The notes under the pieces are model-generated. The model ran no database searches. It saw only the letters and a program-made list of their open reading frames with translations, and had not been told where the DNA came from. Below, piece by piece: positions 8,145 through 16,764 of a stretch of 54,817 bases of DNA. Location of the stretch: positions 1 to 54,817 of the forward strand of contig NZ_JAERQD010000043.1 in assembly GCF_016735695.1 (NCBI RefSeq), given 5' to 3'. Numbering within the stretch: the first letter of the stretch is position 1; every line of letters begins with the position of its first letter. Position numbers and translations under genes: made by a program. The DNA is from Microvirga zambiensis WSM3693. Lineage in GTDB: Bacteria > Pseudomonadota > Alphaproteobacteria > Rhizobiales > Beijerinckiaceae.

Positions 8145-9092
8145 TCACCGCACAGCTTGCGCGAATGCCTGTAACCCTTCCCAGATGCGCCGAAGTAAGT
8201 TTCTCCGATTGTTTCTGCTGCGTCCCTGTGAGGGTGGAACGGCTTTTTCGGAGCTATCCCCTTGGACTGGAGGCCGGCGCCGCGTTGGACGGCGTGCAGA
8301 GGACGACCGCTTCTTCACGGCGCGCTTCTCGTTGACAGCCGCATTGGCTGCCTCAATTAAAACATCCCATTCAGCGGCAGCCAGTACAAACGAGCGGATG
8401 CGCGGCCCACGGATTGCTATCGTCCAAATTGAGGTAAGTTCGATTGCTTTCTGGCGCTGCTCGTCACTGACCCATTTACCGCGGAACAGATCGACCATTT
8501 TCTCAACCGGGCGTTTCTTTTTCCCTGAAGAGTTCCGCGGGACTGGGTGATGCGTGATTACGATGAAGTCCATGTCATCAGGGAACTGGCTCGCAGTGCC
8601 ATAGGATGCGCATGTCCCGTCTTCGTCAAAGAAATCAATAAGTGCGTTGAAGCTGGAGGCGGCTAATTCGCGAGGCAGCCCGTCCTCCAGCCTTATGCTA
8701 ATCCACCACTTGGAACGAGTTTCGACTGCTCTTTGGTGTTCCTCTCGACTGACCCATACCAAACCGGTCAAATTGCGGTCATTGGCGACGACTAATTCGT
8801 TTGGGTCGATATCTATATTGCGTTCGAAACAGATACTTAAGCCGCACTCATGGCGAGGAAATCTGATCATTTTCGAGCTCGAGATCTCGGATTGTAAGTT
8901 GCACAGATTGTGAATGACCCTACGATTCGGCCGCAAAGGCGAGCCGCGGTGATCTGCAAGACGCTCAAGCGCCTCAGGCTGCATCGGAAAAGATGCTTCG
9001 AGCGGATATAATACTTTGCCTTCTATCACTTGACGTTCTTGCAGCAACTGAGGCCTTCCATAAGACACATGGGCGGGCTCACTAGTCATCAT
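8145..9092 (-). CDS. Unknown protein with basic C-terminal tail
   Basis: 315 residues from MMTSEPAHVSYG. The middle contains two similar stretches, WVSREEHQRAVETRSKWWIS and WVSDEQRQKAIELTSIWTIA, each followed by a strand and by an A(A)S/A-xx-(F/W)xxLI segment. This indicates an internal duplication of about 100 residues (roughly 110-180 and 215-265). The last 60 residues are very basic (KKRSSSARRPTRRRPP), likely for nucleic acid binding. Base composition is lower in GC than the flanking genes, hinting at separate ancestry. It lies downstream of the Mob-like gene on the same strand. No known family recognised. Confidence 0.55.
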   Translation of the reverse strand: MMTSEPAHVSYGRPQLLQERQVIEGKVLYPLEASFPMQPEALERLADHRGSPLRPNRRVIHNLCNLQSEISSSKMIRFPRHECGLSICFERNIDIDPNELVVANDRNLTGLVWVSREEHQRAVETRSKWWISIRLEDGLPRELAASSFNALIDFFDEDGTCASYGTASQFPDDMDFIVITHHPVPRNSSGKKKRPVEKMVDLFRGKWVSDEQRQKAIELTSIWTIAIRGPRIRSFVLAAAEWDVLIEAANAAVNEKRAVKKRSSSARRPTRRRPPVQGDSSEKAVPPSQGRSRNNRRNLLRRIWEGLQAFAQAVR

Positions 9093-9248
9093 TCGCCTCC
9101 GCAATTCGCGGCCTCAATGAGGTGATCATATTTCCAGACCCTGGCCGGGCTTCTTGTTAGGCCGCTGCCTGATAACTTTGACTTGCTCGAAACCACTTTG
9201 CGCTTCAATGAACTTCTCCTGGCCTTCTCGTGAGAGTTGCTGCTGAAT

Positions 9249-10862
9249 CTACCCGATCCGGTTAAGTGCGTTGGACAGAATTCCCATTTGCTTTTCAACC
9301 TGCGCCTCGCCCTCAGCTAAGTTGGCAAAGAGTTGCTTTGCTTCCTGGAGTTTACGTTTTGCCGCGCTCTGTTCTGTTAATGTCTGCGCGGCAATCTGGT
9401 GTAGCTTCAGAAAGCTGTCGAATGCGAGAAGGAGCGGATCCATTGCAGGCTGCAACTCAAGCTGTTGCTTAAGAACGTCCTTCGATGGGATCTGTCCTCT
9501 GAAAATTCTGTCGACACCCATCTCCAGCGCCTCTGCCCACTTGGCCTGAGCATTGGATTGCTGATCCACTTTCTCGCGCTCCTGAGCAATCGCCTTTCTC
9601 TCAGCTATGAGATTAATGTGATCGCGAGCTACTTCTGCCTTCGTGGTTTCCAGTTGCCGCCGATCTTGATCAACTGCGGCGCGCGCGCTCGTCAATTCGT
9701 TCCTCAGCTTTCTCACGTCGCTTTGTTCTGTTTCCAGGTCAGCGCGGAGATTTTCAATGAGCTGGTCCGCTTCACGTATCTTAGTTGCGTGCTCTATTCG
9801 CTCCCGGGCCAGACGCTCTTCTTCCGCTTTAAGTTTCTGCTTCTTCTCAGCGAGATCCACTTGGTCGCGTCGGAGTTGCGCTTCCGTGCTGGCGAGTTCG
9901 TGCCGCGCAGTCGTGAGGCGCTCGTCCTCCTCATCCAGCCGGCGGAGTCTGTCTGTTAGCTTCGTCTCGGTTTTCTTGAGACCGGCTTGAGCCAACTCAT
10001 AGGCATCCTCGGACATCTGGATTTCTGCGTGCAAAAGGTTTCGTTCTCGTTCCAGTTCGTGAGCGTGGGTCATGATTGCCTGAGCCTCATCGGTGAGCCT
10101 CTGGCGTTCCTTCTCCACCTCCGCCTTGTCCCGGCGGGCCTGCTCCATGATCGTCTCGGCCTCTGCCACCAAGGCCTTGGCATAGGCGGCCTCAGCCTTG
10201 AATGCGGGCACTGTGAGGTTCTCTCGCCCAGTCTCGCTCTTCCGGTCACCACGCTGGATGCGTGGATCGAGATGTTTGGCGCAATACGCAGCCCATAGAG
10301 TCTGTACACCGGAATAACCCGTCTTTTCGCCACTCTGCTCCCGCCAGAAGGCGTTGAGCTTGCTCACGGAGATCTCAAGGATCTCCGACCCTCGGCTCCC
10401 GTCTTTCCGAAGACGGTTGGTGCGGGGGAAAACCGGTGCGAGGTAGATGTCGACCACACCACCGCCTTCCTCGTCGAGATCCATCCTGGCTGCTACCACA
10501 CCCTTGACGTCTTGAACGAAATCTAGCGCCGCTTGATAGAGAAGTCGGTTGCGTTCGTTCCGCTCATCGTGCAGATCCCCGACTTCTCTGATCCATCCCG
10601 GCGCCACATTGAGCTGTAAATTCACACCAAGAGGCGCACCCTTCCGGTAGCGAGCGCCGAAGTGCTTGGGGGCGGCTTTAAAGGCAGCGTCGTAATCGCG
10701 CGGCCGCTCCGGGATCACCGCGCTGCAAGCCCATCCTGCCATCGGAACTGCACCGGGCCGCACCGAGGCGCTGGCGTCACCCTCGCGCAAGGCATGTTTG
10801 ACCTGGGTTCTGACATATCCCCTGGTGCGCATGACCTTAACCCCGACCGACGCGTGAAACAT
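9249..10862 (-). CDS. Mob/Pre-like coiled-coil protein, degenerate relaxase, cut by in-frame TAG
   Basis: 537 residues. The first 200 resemble MobV/Pre relaxases in layout: R.QVKHALREG near the start, then VKGVVAARMDLDEEGGG and VVDIYLAPVF where the family has a HxDExxPHxH motif. Here the first His is Met and the PHxH is VVD, so metal binding and nicking should be lost. Residues 215-520 are one long coiled coil rich in E, K, R, Q and L. Start 10862 has GGAG eight bases upstream. After the TAG at 9249-9251 the same frame stays open for 40 more codons (IQQQLSREGQEKFIEAQ and onward to TGA at 9126-9128) in the same coiled-coil style. The TAG is thus probably a recent nonsense change from CAG. Function unknown; perhaps plasmid partition or mobilisation derived. 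Confidence 0.62.
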   Translation of the reverse strand: MFHASVGVKVMRTRGYVRTQVKHALREGDASASVRPGAVPMAGWACSAVIPERPRDYDAAFKAAPKHFGARYRKGAPLGVNLQLNVAPGWIREVGDLHDERNERNRLLYQAALDFVQDVKGVVAARMDLDEEGGGVVDIYLAPVFPRTNRLRKDGSRGSEILEISVSKLNAFWREQSGEKTGYSGVQTLWAAYCAKHLDPRIQRGDRKSETGRENLTVPAFKAEAAYAKALVAEAETIMEQARRDKAEVEKERQRLTDEAQAIMTHAHELERERNLLHAEIQMSEDAYELAQAGLKKTETKLTDRLRRLDEEDERLTTARHELASTEAQLRRDQVDLAEKKQKLKAEEERLARERIEHATKIREADQLIENLRADLETEQSDVRKLRNELTSARAAVDQDRRQLETTKAEVARDHINLIAERKAIAQEREKVDQQSNAQAKWAEALEMGVDRIFRGQIPSKDVLKQQLELQPAMDPLLLAFDSFLKLHQIAAQTLTEQSAAKRKLQEAKQLFANLAEGEAQVEKQMGILSNALNRIG

Positions 10863-11908
10863 AGGTGGCTCCAACTAGAGGATTCCGATGAGACGCTCTC
10901 GCTGCTCGGCAGGACCGATCAAGAGATGCCAAGTGAAGGGTGAGAAAATTAATTTATAAACACACTAAGGATTAATATTCGGCGATAATTAAATTCTAGC
11001 TCAGCGAGAATGTCTTGTCATCTAGAGATTTTGCCAAAGTAGTCGATATTTTGTAGTGAAAGCGATAGGGTTATCGCGGTTGCAGTGCGCATTCTGAGTC
11101 ATAGAATACGAAGCATCGCTCTCGAATACAGCAAATTCACTGAAAAATTTGAGGCACGACGACTTGCACTGCGTTGATCATTGCGGGCTTGTCCTGCCCG
11201 TAGCTGGAGCGCATGTGTGCAAGCGATGAGGCCGGGCGGCTTGCATAAGGACGGATGGGATGGGCAATTGCGTGCGAGCCGAGTGCAACCGGCAGGGACG
11301 CAATCGTTTCACAGCACGGCTGGCTGTTATCGACCAATGCCGGGCGTGACTTCCTCTCAACTGAAACAATCAAGGCACCCGGTGGTGCAGTCGTCCCGCC
11401 TGCCATCCCCTGTGAAACCGCACAGCGGGACAGAACCGCGATCCCGTGTGTGCATGCGGCGTTGCCGTTCCGCACATCAGGGGCGTCTCCCGGAACGGGC
11501 CAAGCGGGTCTGACTGCAGCGAGAACGACAGTGACCATATCCTCGCGGCCAGCCGTCAGTGGTTTCTAATTAGGGTGACAAGAGCCGCCGGTGAAAGTCC
11601 CTCGTGCGCAGGAGTTGCACCAGGGCAAGGAGGTGGCACCTGGCCGTCTCGGCTCACATGCCAAACAGTGGCCTTCTGAACTTCATGGCCCGTGGATCAC
11701 TTGCCGGGGCGGGAGGCCGGCAAAATGGGACGATCAACGAGACTGGCAGGGAAGGAGGAGGACCATCTGGTTTCGGCAATCCTGAGCCCAGTGTCCAAGG
11801 GCAGCAATCTTTGGGTACCCATCACCTCCTTAAAGGCCATCAACGTCGCCGCCCGACGCGGTGTGGATCGTCATGGCTCGACAGTCGTTGCAGTCGTTCC
11901 CGGTTATT
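10863..11908. other. 1-kb region without intact genes
   Basis: The first 250 bases are AT-rich and contain nothing recognised; they probably hold the promoter of the Mob-like gene. The rest is GC-rich with overlapping chance frames and holds the possible group II intron remnant listed at 11570-11800. Confidence 0.5.
11570..11800 (+). ncRNA. Possible group II intron domain I remnant
   Basis: The stretch starting AGGGTGACAAGAGCCG and then GGTGAAAGTCCCTCG, followed by repeated GGCACC/GGTGGCACC and GGCTCACATGCC words, looks like the structured 5' portion of bacterial group II introns. No maturase/reverse transcriptase gene follows, so it would be a fragment. Recognition is by sequence style only. 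Confidence 0.3.
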
Positions 11909-12737
11909 CTATGAAAGGTGGTCCAGCCGCTCGCGCAATCGGGGTGCGGCGAAGTCGAGAAAAACCCGCATCTTCAGCGGCAGTGTACCGCGTTCGGCAT
12001 GGAGTAGATGGATCGGCAGCGGGGCCGGCTCGTACGCCGGCAGTACGATCTCGAGCTTCCCATCCGAAACAGCCTGCGCGCACTGGTAGTGCAGCACCCG
12101 GGTGACGCCCACGCCTTGCACCGCGGCCCACACCGCCGCCTCAGCCGTCGATATGATCAGACGCGGTCGCACCTTTACCTGAATGGCGGCTTTGGCACCT
12201 CGGCCCTGGAAGACCCAATTGGACCGGGCTGCAAGCATGTCGAAGCCTACACATGGCATGCCGGCCAGCTCATCCGGTGTCTTCGGATACCCATGAATGC
12301 TAAGGAGCCGAGGACTGGCACAGACCACCGTCCTCATGCTGCCGACCCGGGTCGCGATCATGCTGCTGTCCGGAAGCGGACTGATGCGCACCGCTATGTC
12401 GACGTGATCGTCGATCAGGTGAAGGTTCCGGTCCGACAGGACCAGCCGCACATCGATCTCGGGATACGCATCAAGGAACTCCGTCACAAGAGGAAGCAAG
12501 TGAAGACGGCCGAACAACACCGGTGCCGTCAGGACAAGCTCGCCTCGGGGCGTGATGAATTCCCCCGCCGCCATCCGCTCGGCCTCATTGACCTCCTCCA
12601 GAATGCGCCTGACGGCAGCGACATAGGCCGTGCCGGCCTCGGTCAGGCTCAACCTGCGGGTCGTGCGAATGAGCAATGGCGTGCCGAGACGGGCCTCCAG
12701 TTCGCCCACCTTCCGGCTGACGGTCGGCAACGGCTGA
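11909..12737 (-). pseudogene. LysR-family regulator, 5'-truncated
   Basis: About 275 codons of a LysR regulator. It enters at LPTVSRKVGELEARLG, the recognition helix of the winged HTH, and continues through RTTRRLSLTEAG, the linker helix and the whole substrate-binding domain (LVLTAPVLFGRLHLLPLV... to the end). The first 30 or so residues, with the first HTH helices, are missing. Immediately beyond, the opposite strand carries the tail of a PNPOx-like gene, so a deletion removed both 5' ends. The frame remains open upstream but encodes the antisense of that tail. It is unlikely to bind DNA normally. Confidence 0.78.
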
Positions 12738-13003
12738 AGGTCTACGCCCGCGTCGAGGTGGTCGACCTTGCGAATGCGCCAGACCTGGCGGTTGAACTCA
12801 GCCATCCCGAATATAAGGCCAAGGTCGAGCGCGCCTTCGTCTTCCATCTCAAAGCTTTCGACTGGAACTGCCCGCAACATATCACGCCACGCTTCACGCT
12901 CGCCCAGATCGAGGAGGGGTTGGGGGCCATGCGGGATCGGATCGCCCACTTGGAAGCGGAGAACGCCGCCTTGCGGGCAAGGCTCGAACCTAGGGAAGCA
13001 TGA
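12731..13003 (+). pseudogene. Pyridoxamine 5'-phosphate oxidase-like protein, C-terminal fragment
   Basis: Ninety codons starting RLKVYARVEVVDL and containing HPEYKAKVERAFVF, KAFDWNCPQHITPRF and a final helical tail. This is the conserved C-terminal part of the PNPOx-like FMN-binding proteins often divergent from LysR genes in Rhizobiales. The N-terminal FMN-binding half is absent. It abuts the truncated LysR at about 12731-12737, a clear deletion junction. Confidence 0.72.
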
Positions 13004-13169
13004 CGGCGGCAGATCCTTAGTCAGCCCTCCCGACGCAATTTGCCCGGGATCGAGAGGCTCAAACGCCCGCTCCCGGAATTCCGAGACGGGGCTGCTCGTC
13101 CTCCCCCTTGCGGACCGTCCATTGCCTCCTAAGGTAGGGCCACGATCGATCACGGACAGGAATCGCACC

Positions 13170-14144
13170 ATGCCTCACGCCATTCGCTTCCATGAGACTG
13201 GAGGGCCTGACGTTCTCGTCTGGGAAGAGGTCGATCTCGGCGAGCCCGGAGCGGGAGAAGCCCGTATCCGCCACACGGCCATCGGTCTCAACTACGTCGA
13301 TACCTATGTGCGATCCGGCCTGTACCCCGCATCCCTGCCAAGCGCTCTCGGGACTGAGGCGGCCGGCGTGGTTGAGGCGATCGGACCCGGTGTCACGGAC
13401 GTGAAGGTCGGCGATAGGGTGGCTTATTCGGGAGGCCCCCAAGGAGCCTACGCCGAAGAACGCGTCATGCTGGCGGATCGTCTGGTCGTGCTGCCGGACG
13501 GCATCTCGGATCAGCAGGCAGCTGCGATGATGCTCAAGGGGATGACAGCGCAGTACCTTCTCCGGCAGACCTACAAGGTCAAGGAAGGCGACACGATCCT
13601 GTTCCACGCCGCTGCCGGCGGTGTCGGTCTCATCGCCTGCCAGTGGGCCAAGGCGCTGGGTGCGACTGTCATCGGCACTGTTGGCAGCGACGAGAAGGCT
13701 GAACTCGCCAGAACTCATGGCTGCGACCATCCCATCGTCTACGCGCGTGAAAACTTCGTCGAGCGGGTGAGGGAGATCACGAGCGGCAGGATGGTTCCGG
13801 TGGTCTACGACTCGGTCGGCAAGGACACGTTCTCCGCCTCGCTGGACTGTCTTGCCCCGCGAGGGCTTCTGGTGCTCTTCGGGCAGTCCTCCGGCGCGGT
13901 TGAACCGGTCGATCTAGGGATGCTGGCCCAGAAGGGCTCGCTCTACGTGACGCGTCCCACCTTGCGGACCTATGCAGACACGCGGGCCGATCTGCTGGCC
14001 ATCAGCCGCGACCTGTTCGACGTCGTGCTCTCGGGCAAGGTCAAGATCGAGGTCAACCAGTCGTATCCGCTGCGGGATGCGGCCAGGGCCCATCAGGATC
14101 TGCAAGCGCGCAAAACCACCGGATCGACTGTCCTGACCGTCTAG
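13170..14144 (+). CDS. qor: NADPH:quinone oxidoreductase (zeta-crystallin type)
   Basis: 324 residues, full length for the family. The N-terminal GroES-like domain has GLNYVDTYVRSGLYP and LGTEAAGVVEAIGPGV. The Rossmann domain has the AAAGGVGLIACQWAKALGA nucleotide loop and no zinc-ligand cysteines, typical of the quinone reductase branch of MDR enzymes. The ending ARAHQDLQARKTTGSTVL is standard for QorA. It reduces quinones one electron at a time with NADPH in the cytosol. It sits downstream of the broken LysR/PNPOx pair; in related genomes these are commonly neighbours, so it may be the surviving member of that unit. AGGA precedes the ATG by eight bases. Confidence 0.93.
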   Translation: MPHAIRFHETGGPDVLVWEEVDLGEPGAGEARIRHTAIGLNYVDTYVRSGLYPASLPSALGTEAAGVVEAIGPGVTDVKVGDRVAYSGGPQGAYAEERVMLADRLVVLPDGISDQQAAAMMLKGMTAQYLLRQTYKVKEGDTILFHAAAGGVGLIACQWAKALGATVIGTVGSDEKAELARTHGCDHPIVYARENFVERVREITSGRMVPVVYDSVGKDTFSASLDCLAPRGLLVLFGQSSGAVEPVDLGMLAQKGSLYVTRPTLRTYADTRADLLAISRDLFDVVLSGKVKIEVNQSYPLRDAARAHQDLQARKTTGSTVLTV

Positions 14145-15316
14145 GAGTCTTCACCCGAGCGAGGCACCCGCCTTGGCATGACGTTCCTGCCTACATCTTC
14201 TCCGATCTGGATATGGTCGTTGAAGGGGAGCATCGCCAATGCTGTCAGTACACCGGCCAATCTGTCGCCCTGGCCACCAATCGGCATGTCGGCCCTAACG
14301 ACTTCAGTGATCTGTCAGCGATCTCGGGAGCCACCATCCGGCGGGATCGCCTCGAATGACCATAAGGCTGAGATTCAACCTCCAGAACGCCTGCTTCAGA
14401 AGGACTGTGCGGGGTTAACACCGATACGTCTGCGGACATACCCGAATAACAAGGCCGAGGCCAATCATCCGATCCGCTGCTCAGGAATGTCCTGCTCGAC
14501 GAGAAGAGCTCTGATGGCAGCGTGTGGATCGCTAGCAGGATCAACCGCCGAGATATTGTGAGGGTTGTTACGAAATTCTCAAAGCATGAGGGTCTCTGAG
14601 AACCGCAGTCCACCGTCATTCACATTCAGCGTCCGCGTCGGGTTTTTATGTTCTTTTTGTCGCTCGAGAAAGCAAGGCCCGAACAGAGCCCGGCCTGGAA
14701 CGCTTACGTTTGGCCCCCGAGGTGAAGTATGTAAACCTGGGCGTGATCGGGTAACACTCCAGACATCAACCCGTTACGGCGGTCCTGCCTTTTCCATATC
14801 CACAGGTCGGAACTGCCACAGCTCGACGGATAAATCCCGGCTCATCATTCCGACACCATCAATGCTCGCCGAGGAGGAGCGGCAGCGCAGGAAGCAGCAA
14901 GAGGAGGTTCGCCGATTCAAGGCGGTCGCAGAGGATTTTCGTCTGCGCGAAGGTTGGATTAGGGCCCAAAGGCAGGAGCGAAGCGTAGGACTGGGAATCT
15001 GGGCCCCTCAATCGAGGAAGCCTGAAAATTGACCGTGGAGCGGCGTGGAGTTCTGGATGGGGCCGGATCCCTGCGCCCGCCACGAGCCGATGGCAGTGAC
15101 CCCAGCCTCCAACAGGTCCTCGTTGCTTATAGGTCGAACTTGGTCGGGCATGTCGCATCCCTCCAGAGATGTAAAGGTACCGATTCCGCGCTCAAGTGCT
15201 ATCGGATTTTTGTGCGTTTGTTTGCAAGCGGTGGTAAGGGAAGAAAGTCGGTCGCCATGAGAGTAGATACCCGTTTGAGGATATCTACCAAGGCGCGTCA
15301 GCTTCAAGAGCAGTTG
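14145..15316. other. 1.2-kb region without a convincing gene
   Basis: Only short frames. On the plus strand 14861-15032 encodes a Glu/Arg/Gln-rich tail (EEERQRRKQQEEVRRFKAV), which may be the 3' remnant of a lost gene; nothing upstream supports it. A weak ATTTCGTAA word at about 14563-14573 (minus strand) lacks the rest of a dif-like site. Confidence 0.4.
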
Positions 15317-16687
15317 TCAAACCAACCGTGCTTCTCCCGATCTCTCGTATAGCCGTATAAGTGCATCATCGACGCTGGATGGCCTCGGCTCCCGCATTCT
15401 TCTCCATACGGGGATGTTTTTCGCCGGGCCGGCGTCGGATGAGTAGTCGAGCAGTGAGTCATAGTCATAAAGGAGGTCAAGATCATATGCAGGGTCGGCT
15501 CTCAAGATAAGCTCACGACGTGACGTCTCCTTTGGCCATTGCAGTAAATCGATGATCTGAGCATACTGGCGTCGCTGATCAGCGCTCGCTTGGCCCTCGA
15601 CCATATAGTCGAATTTCGCCAAGGCATCCAAGTCATCTTCGGTAAAACTATTGCTTGCCCGATCGAGCATCAGCGTGTCGACAAACTCAAACCGCAAGCG
15701 AATCCACGGCCATATTGTTCTCCGAGCGTGTTCGCGCTGGATATCTTTCCAGATAAAATTTTTTCCGTTTTTGATAAAGCTCTTCATATCACGATACGGC
15801 GTCATGGCATCACACAGCTTCTCTTCCTGTTCGTCCTCCGGTAGGTGGCCGTATCTTACCACTTTTACCCATGCCTTATAGTCATCTTCAGGCATATCCT
15901 CGATGAGGACCAATGCTGTGAGGTTAAAAGTCTTTTCAAAATTCGGGTAGAGTGAAGTCAGCTCTAACGGGAATCTTTCCTCATCGCACGGATCCGAAAA
16001 GTCATAGCATCTTCTGCCTTCGCACATTTGCTTGCACTCCTCGGTTGCCTCGCCCTCGAAGCTCACAAACGCATTTTGACGTGCGACTTTCTCAACTTGC
16101 TCCTGACGTTCGGCCTCTAAAGCTGCCTCGCCGCTGTCGGAAGATTCGAACGTCGGATGCTTCTGATCCAGACCATTGTTGTCAGATTGTTGGCCGGCGG
16201 GAATGGGCTGCTCAAGACCGAGAGGCGATTCTGAGGCCGTGTGAATTACGATATGATCACCGCCTGCGCCGGAATCCGGCGGGCTCACTCCACGCATAAT
16301 GTCCATGACCGAATTTTTCGTCACACGAACCTTCGCTCGCGACTTGCGCAGACGGTGAGGATCAGACCGATCATGAACTTCTGTTTGGTCGTTCGGCAGC
16401 AAGACGTGACGGTAGTCCCGTAAGAGATCCTCAGCGACTTGGCTGTTGTATTTTCCACCAGACGTTACCTTGTCAAGGAACTCAAGCTGCTGGCGGATCA
16501 CCTGATCCTTGCGTTCGAGTTCCCCAACGACGCGTCGGTAGGCCGTCGTCGCATCTATCTTCAACGACGCGATTTCGTTCAGTTGGTGCTTCAGGGCATT
16601 GCGCCAAGCCGTCGGCCGCATTTTGCCCCATGGATAAGGAAACGAACCCATGTCTATCTCATAATCTTTATGAATTACGAATTGCAT
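15317..16687 (-). CDS. Unknown Cys-containing protein downstream of helicase
   Basis: 456 residues, not recognised. Residues 1-80 are helical (QLNEIASLKIDATTAYRRVV, ELERKDQVIRQQLEFLDKV). A linker rich in Ser/Gly/Asp follows. A short Cys cluster ECKQMCEGRRCYDFSDPC could bind zinc or an iron-sulfur cluster. The C-terminal half is acidic with many aromatic residues (WPWIRLRFEFVD, YDLDLLYDYDSLLDY). It starts 77 bp after the DUF4011-type helicase on the same strand, and both have lower GC than neighbours, so they are probably one transferred two-gene unit. There is no good Shine-Dalgarno. Function unknown; an effector or partner of the helicase is the natural guess. Confidence 0.6.
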   Translation of the reverse strand: MQFVIHKDYEIDMGSFPYPWGKMRPTAWRNALKHQLNEIASLKIDATTAYRRVVGELERKDQVIRQQLEFLDKVTSGGKYNSQVAEDLLRDYRHVLLPNDQTEVHDRSDPHRLRKSRAKVRVTKNSVMDIMRGVSPPDSGAGGDHIVIHTASESPLGLEQPIPAGQQSDNNGLDQKHPTFESSDSGEAALEAERQEQVEKVARQNAFVSFEGEATEECKQMCEGRRCYDFSDPCDEERFPLELTSLYPNFEKTFNLTALVLIEDMPEDDYKAWVKVVRYGHLPEDEQEEKLCDAMTPYRDMKSFIKNGKNFIWKDIQREHARRTIWPWIRLRFEFVDTLMLDRASNSFTEDDLDALAKFDYMVEGQASADQRRQYAQIIDLLQWPKETSRRELILRADPAYDLDLLYDYDSLLDYSSDAGPAKNIPVWRRMREPRPSSVDDALIRLYERSGEARLV

Positions 16688-16764
16688 ACTTTCAGTACTT
16701 GGCCCGCGAACCGGTGCAATACTGGCAGATTCAAACGTTGGAATCAGGTGCTGTCATACGCCGA

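Noticed and set aside
12008..12730. Plus-strand frame continuous with the PNPOx-like tail
   Set aside because: The first 240 codons are the antisense of the LysR gene; only the last 90 codons are real PNPOx-like sequence.
12738..13171. Minus-strand frame extending the LysR gene upstream to 13171
   Set aside because: It reads the antisense of the PNPOx-like fragment, so it is a product of the deletion, not an N-terminal domain.
14560..14590. ATTTCGTAA word as a further dif-like site
   Set aside because: Two bases are missing from the arm and no XerD-type arm follows.
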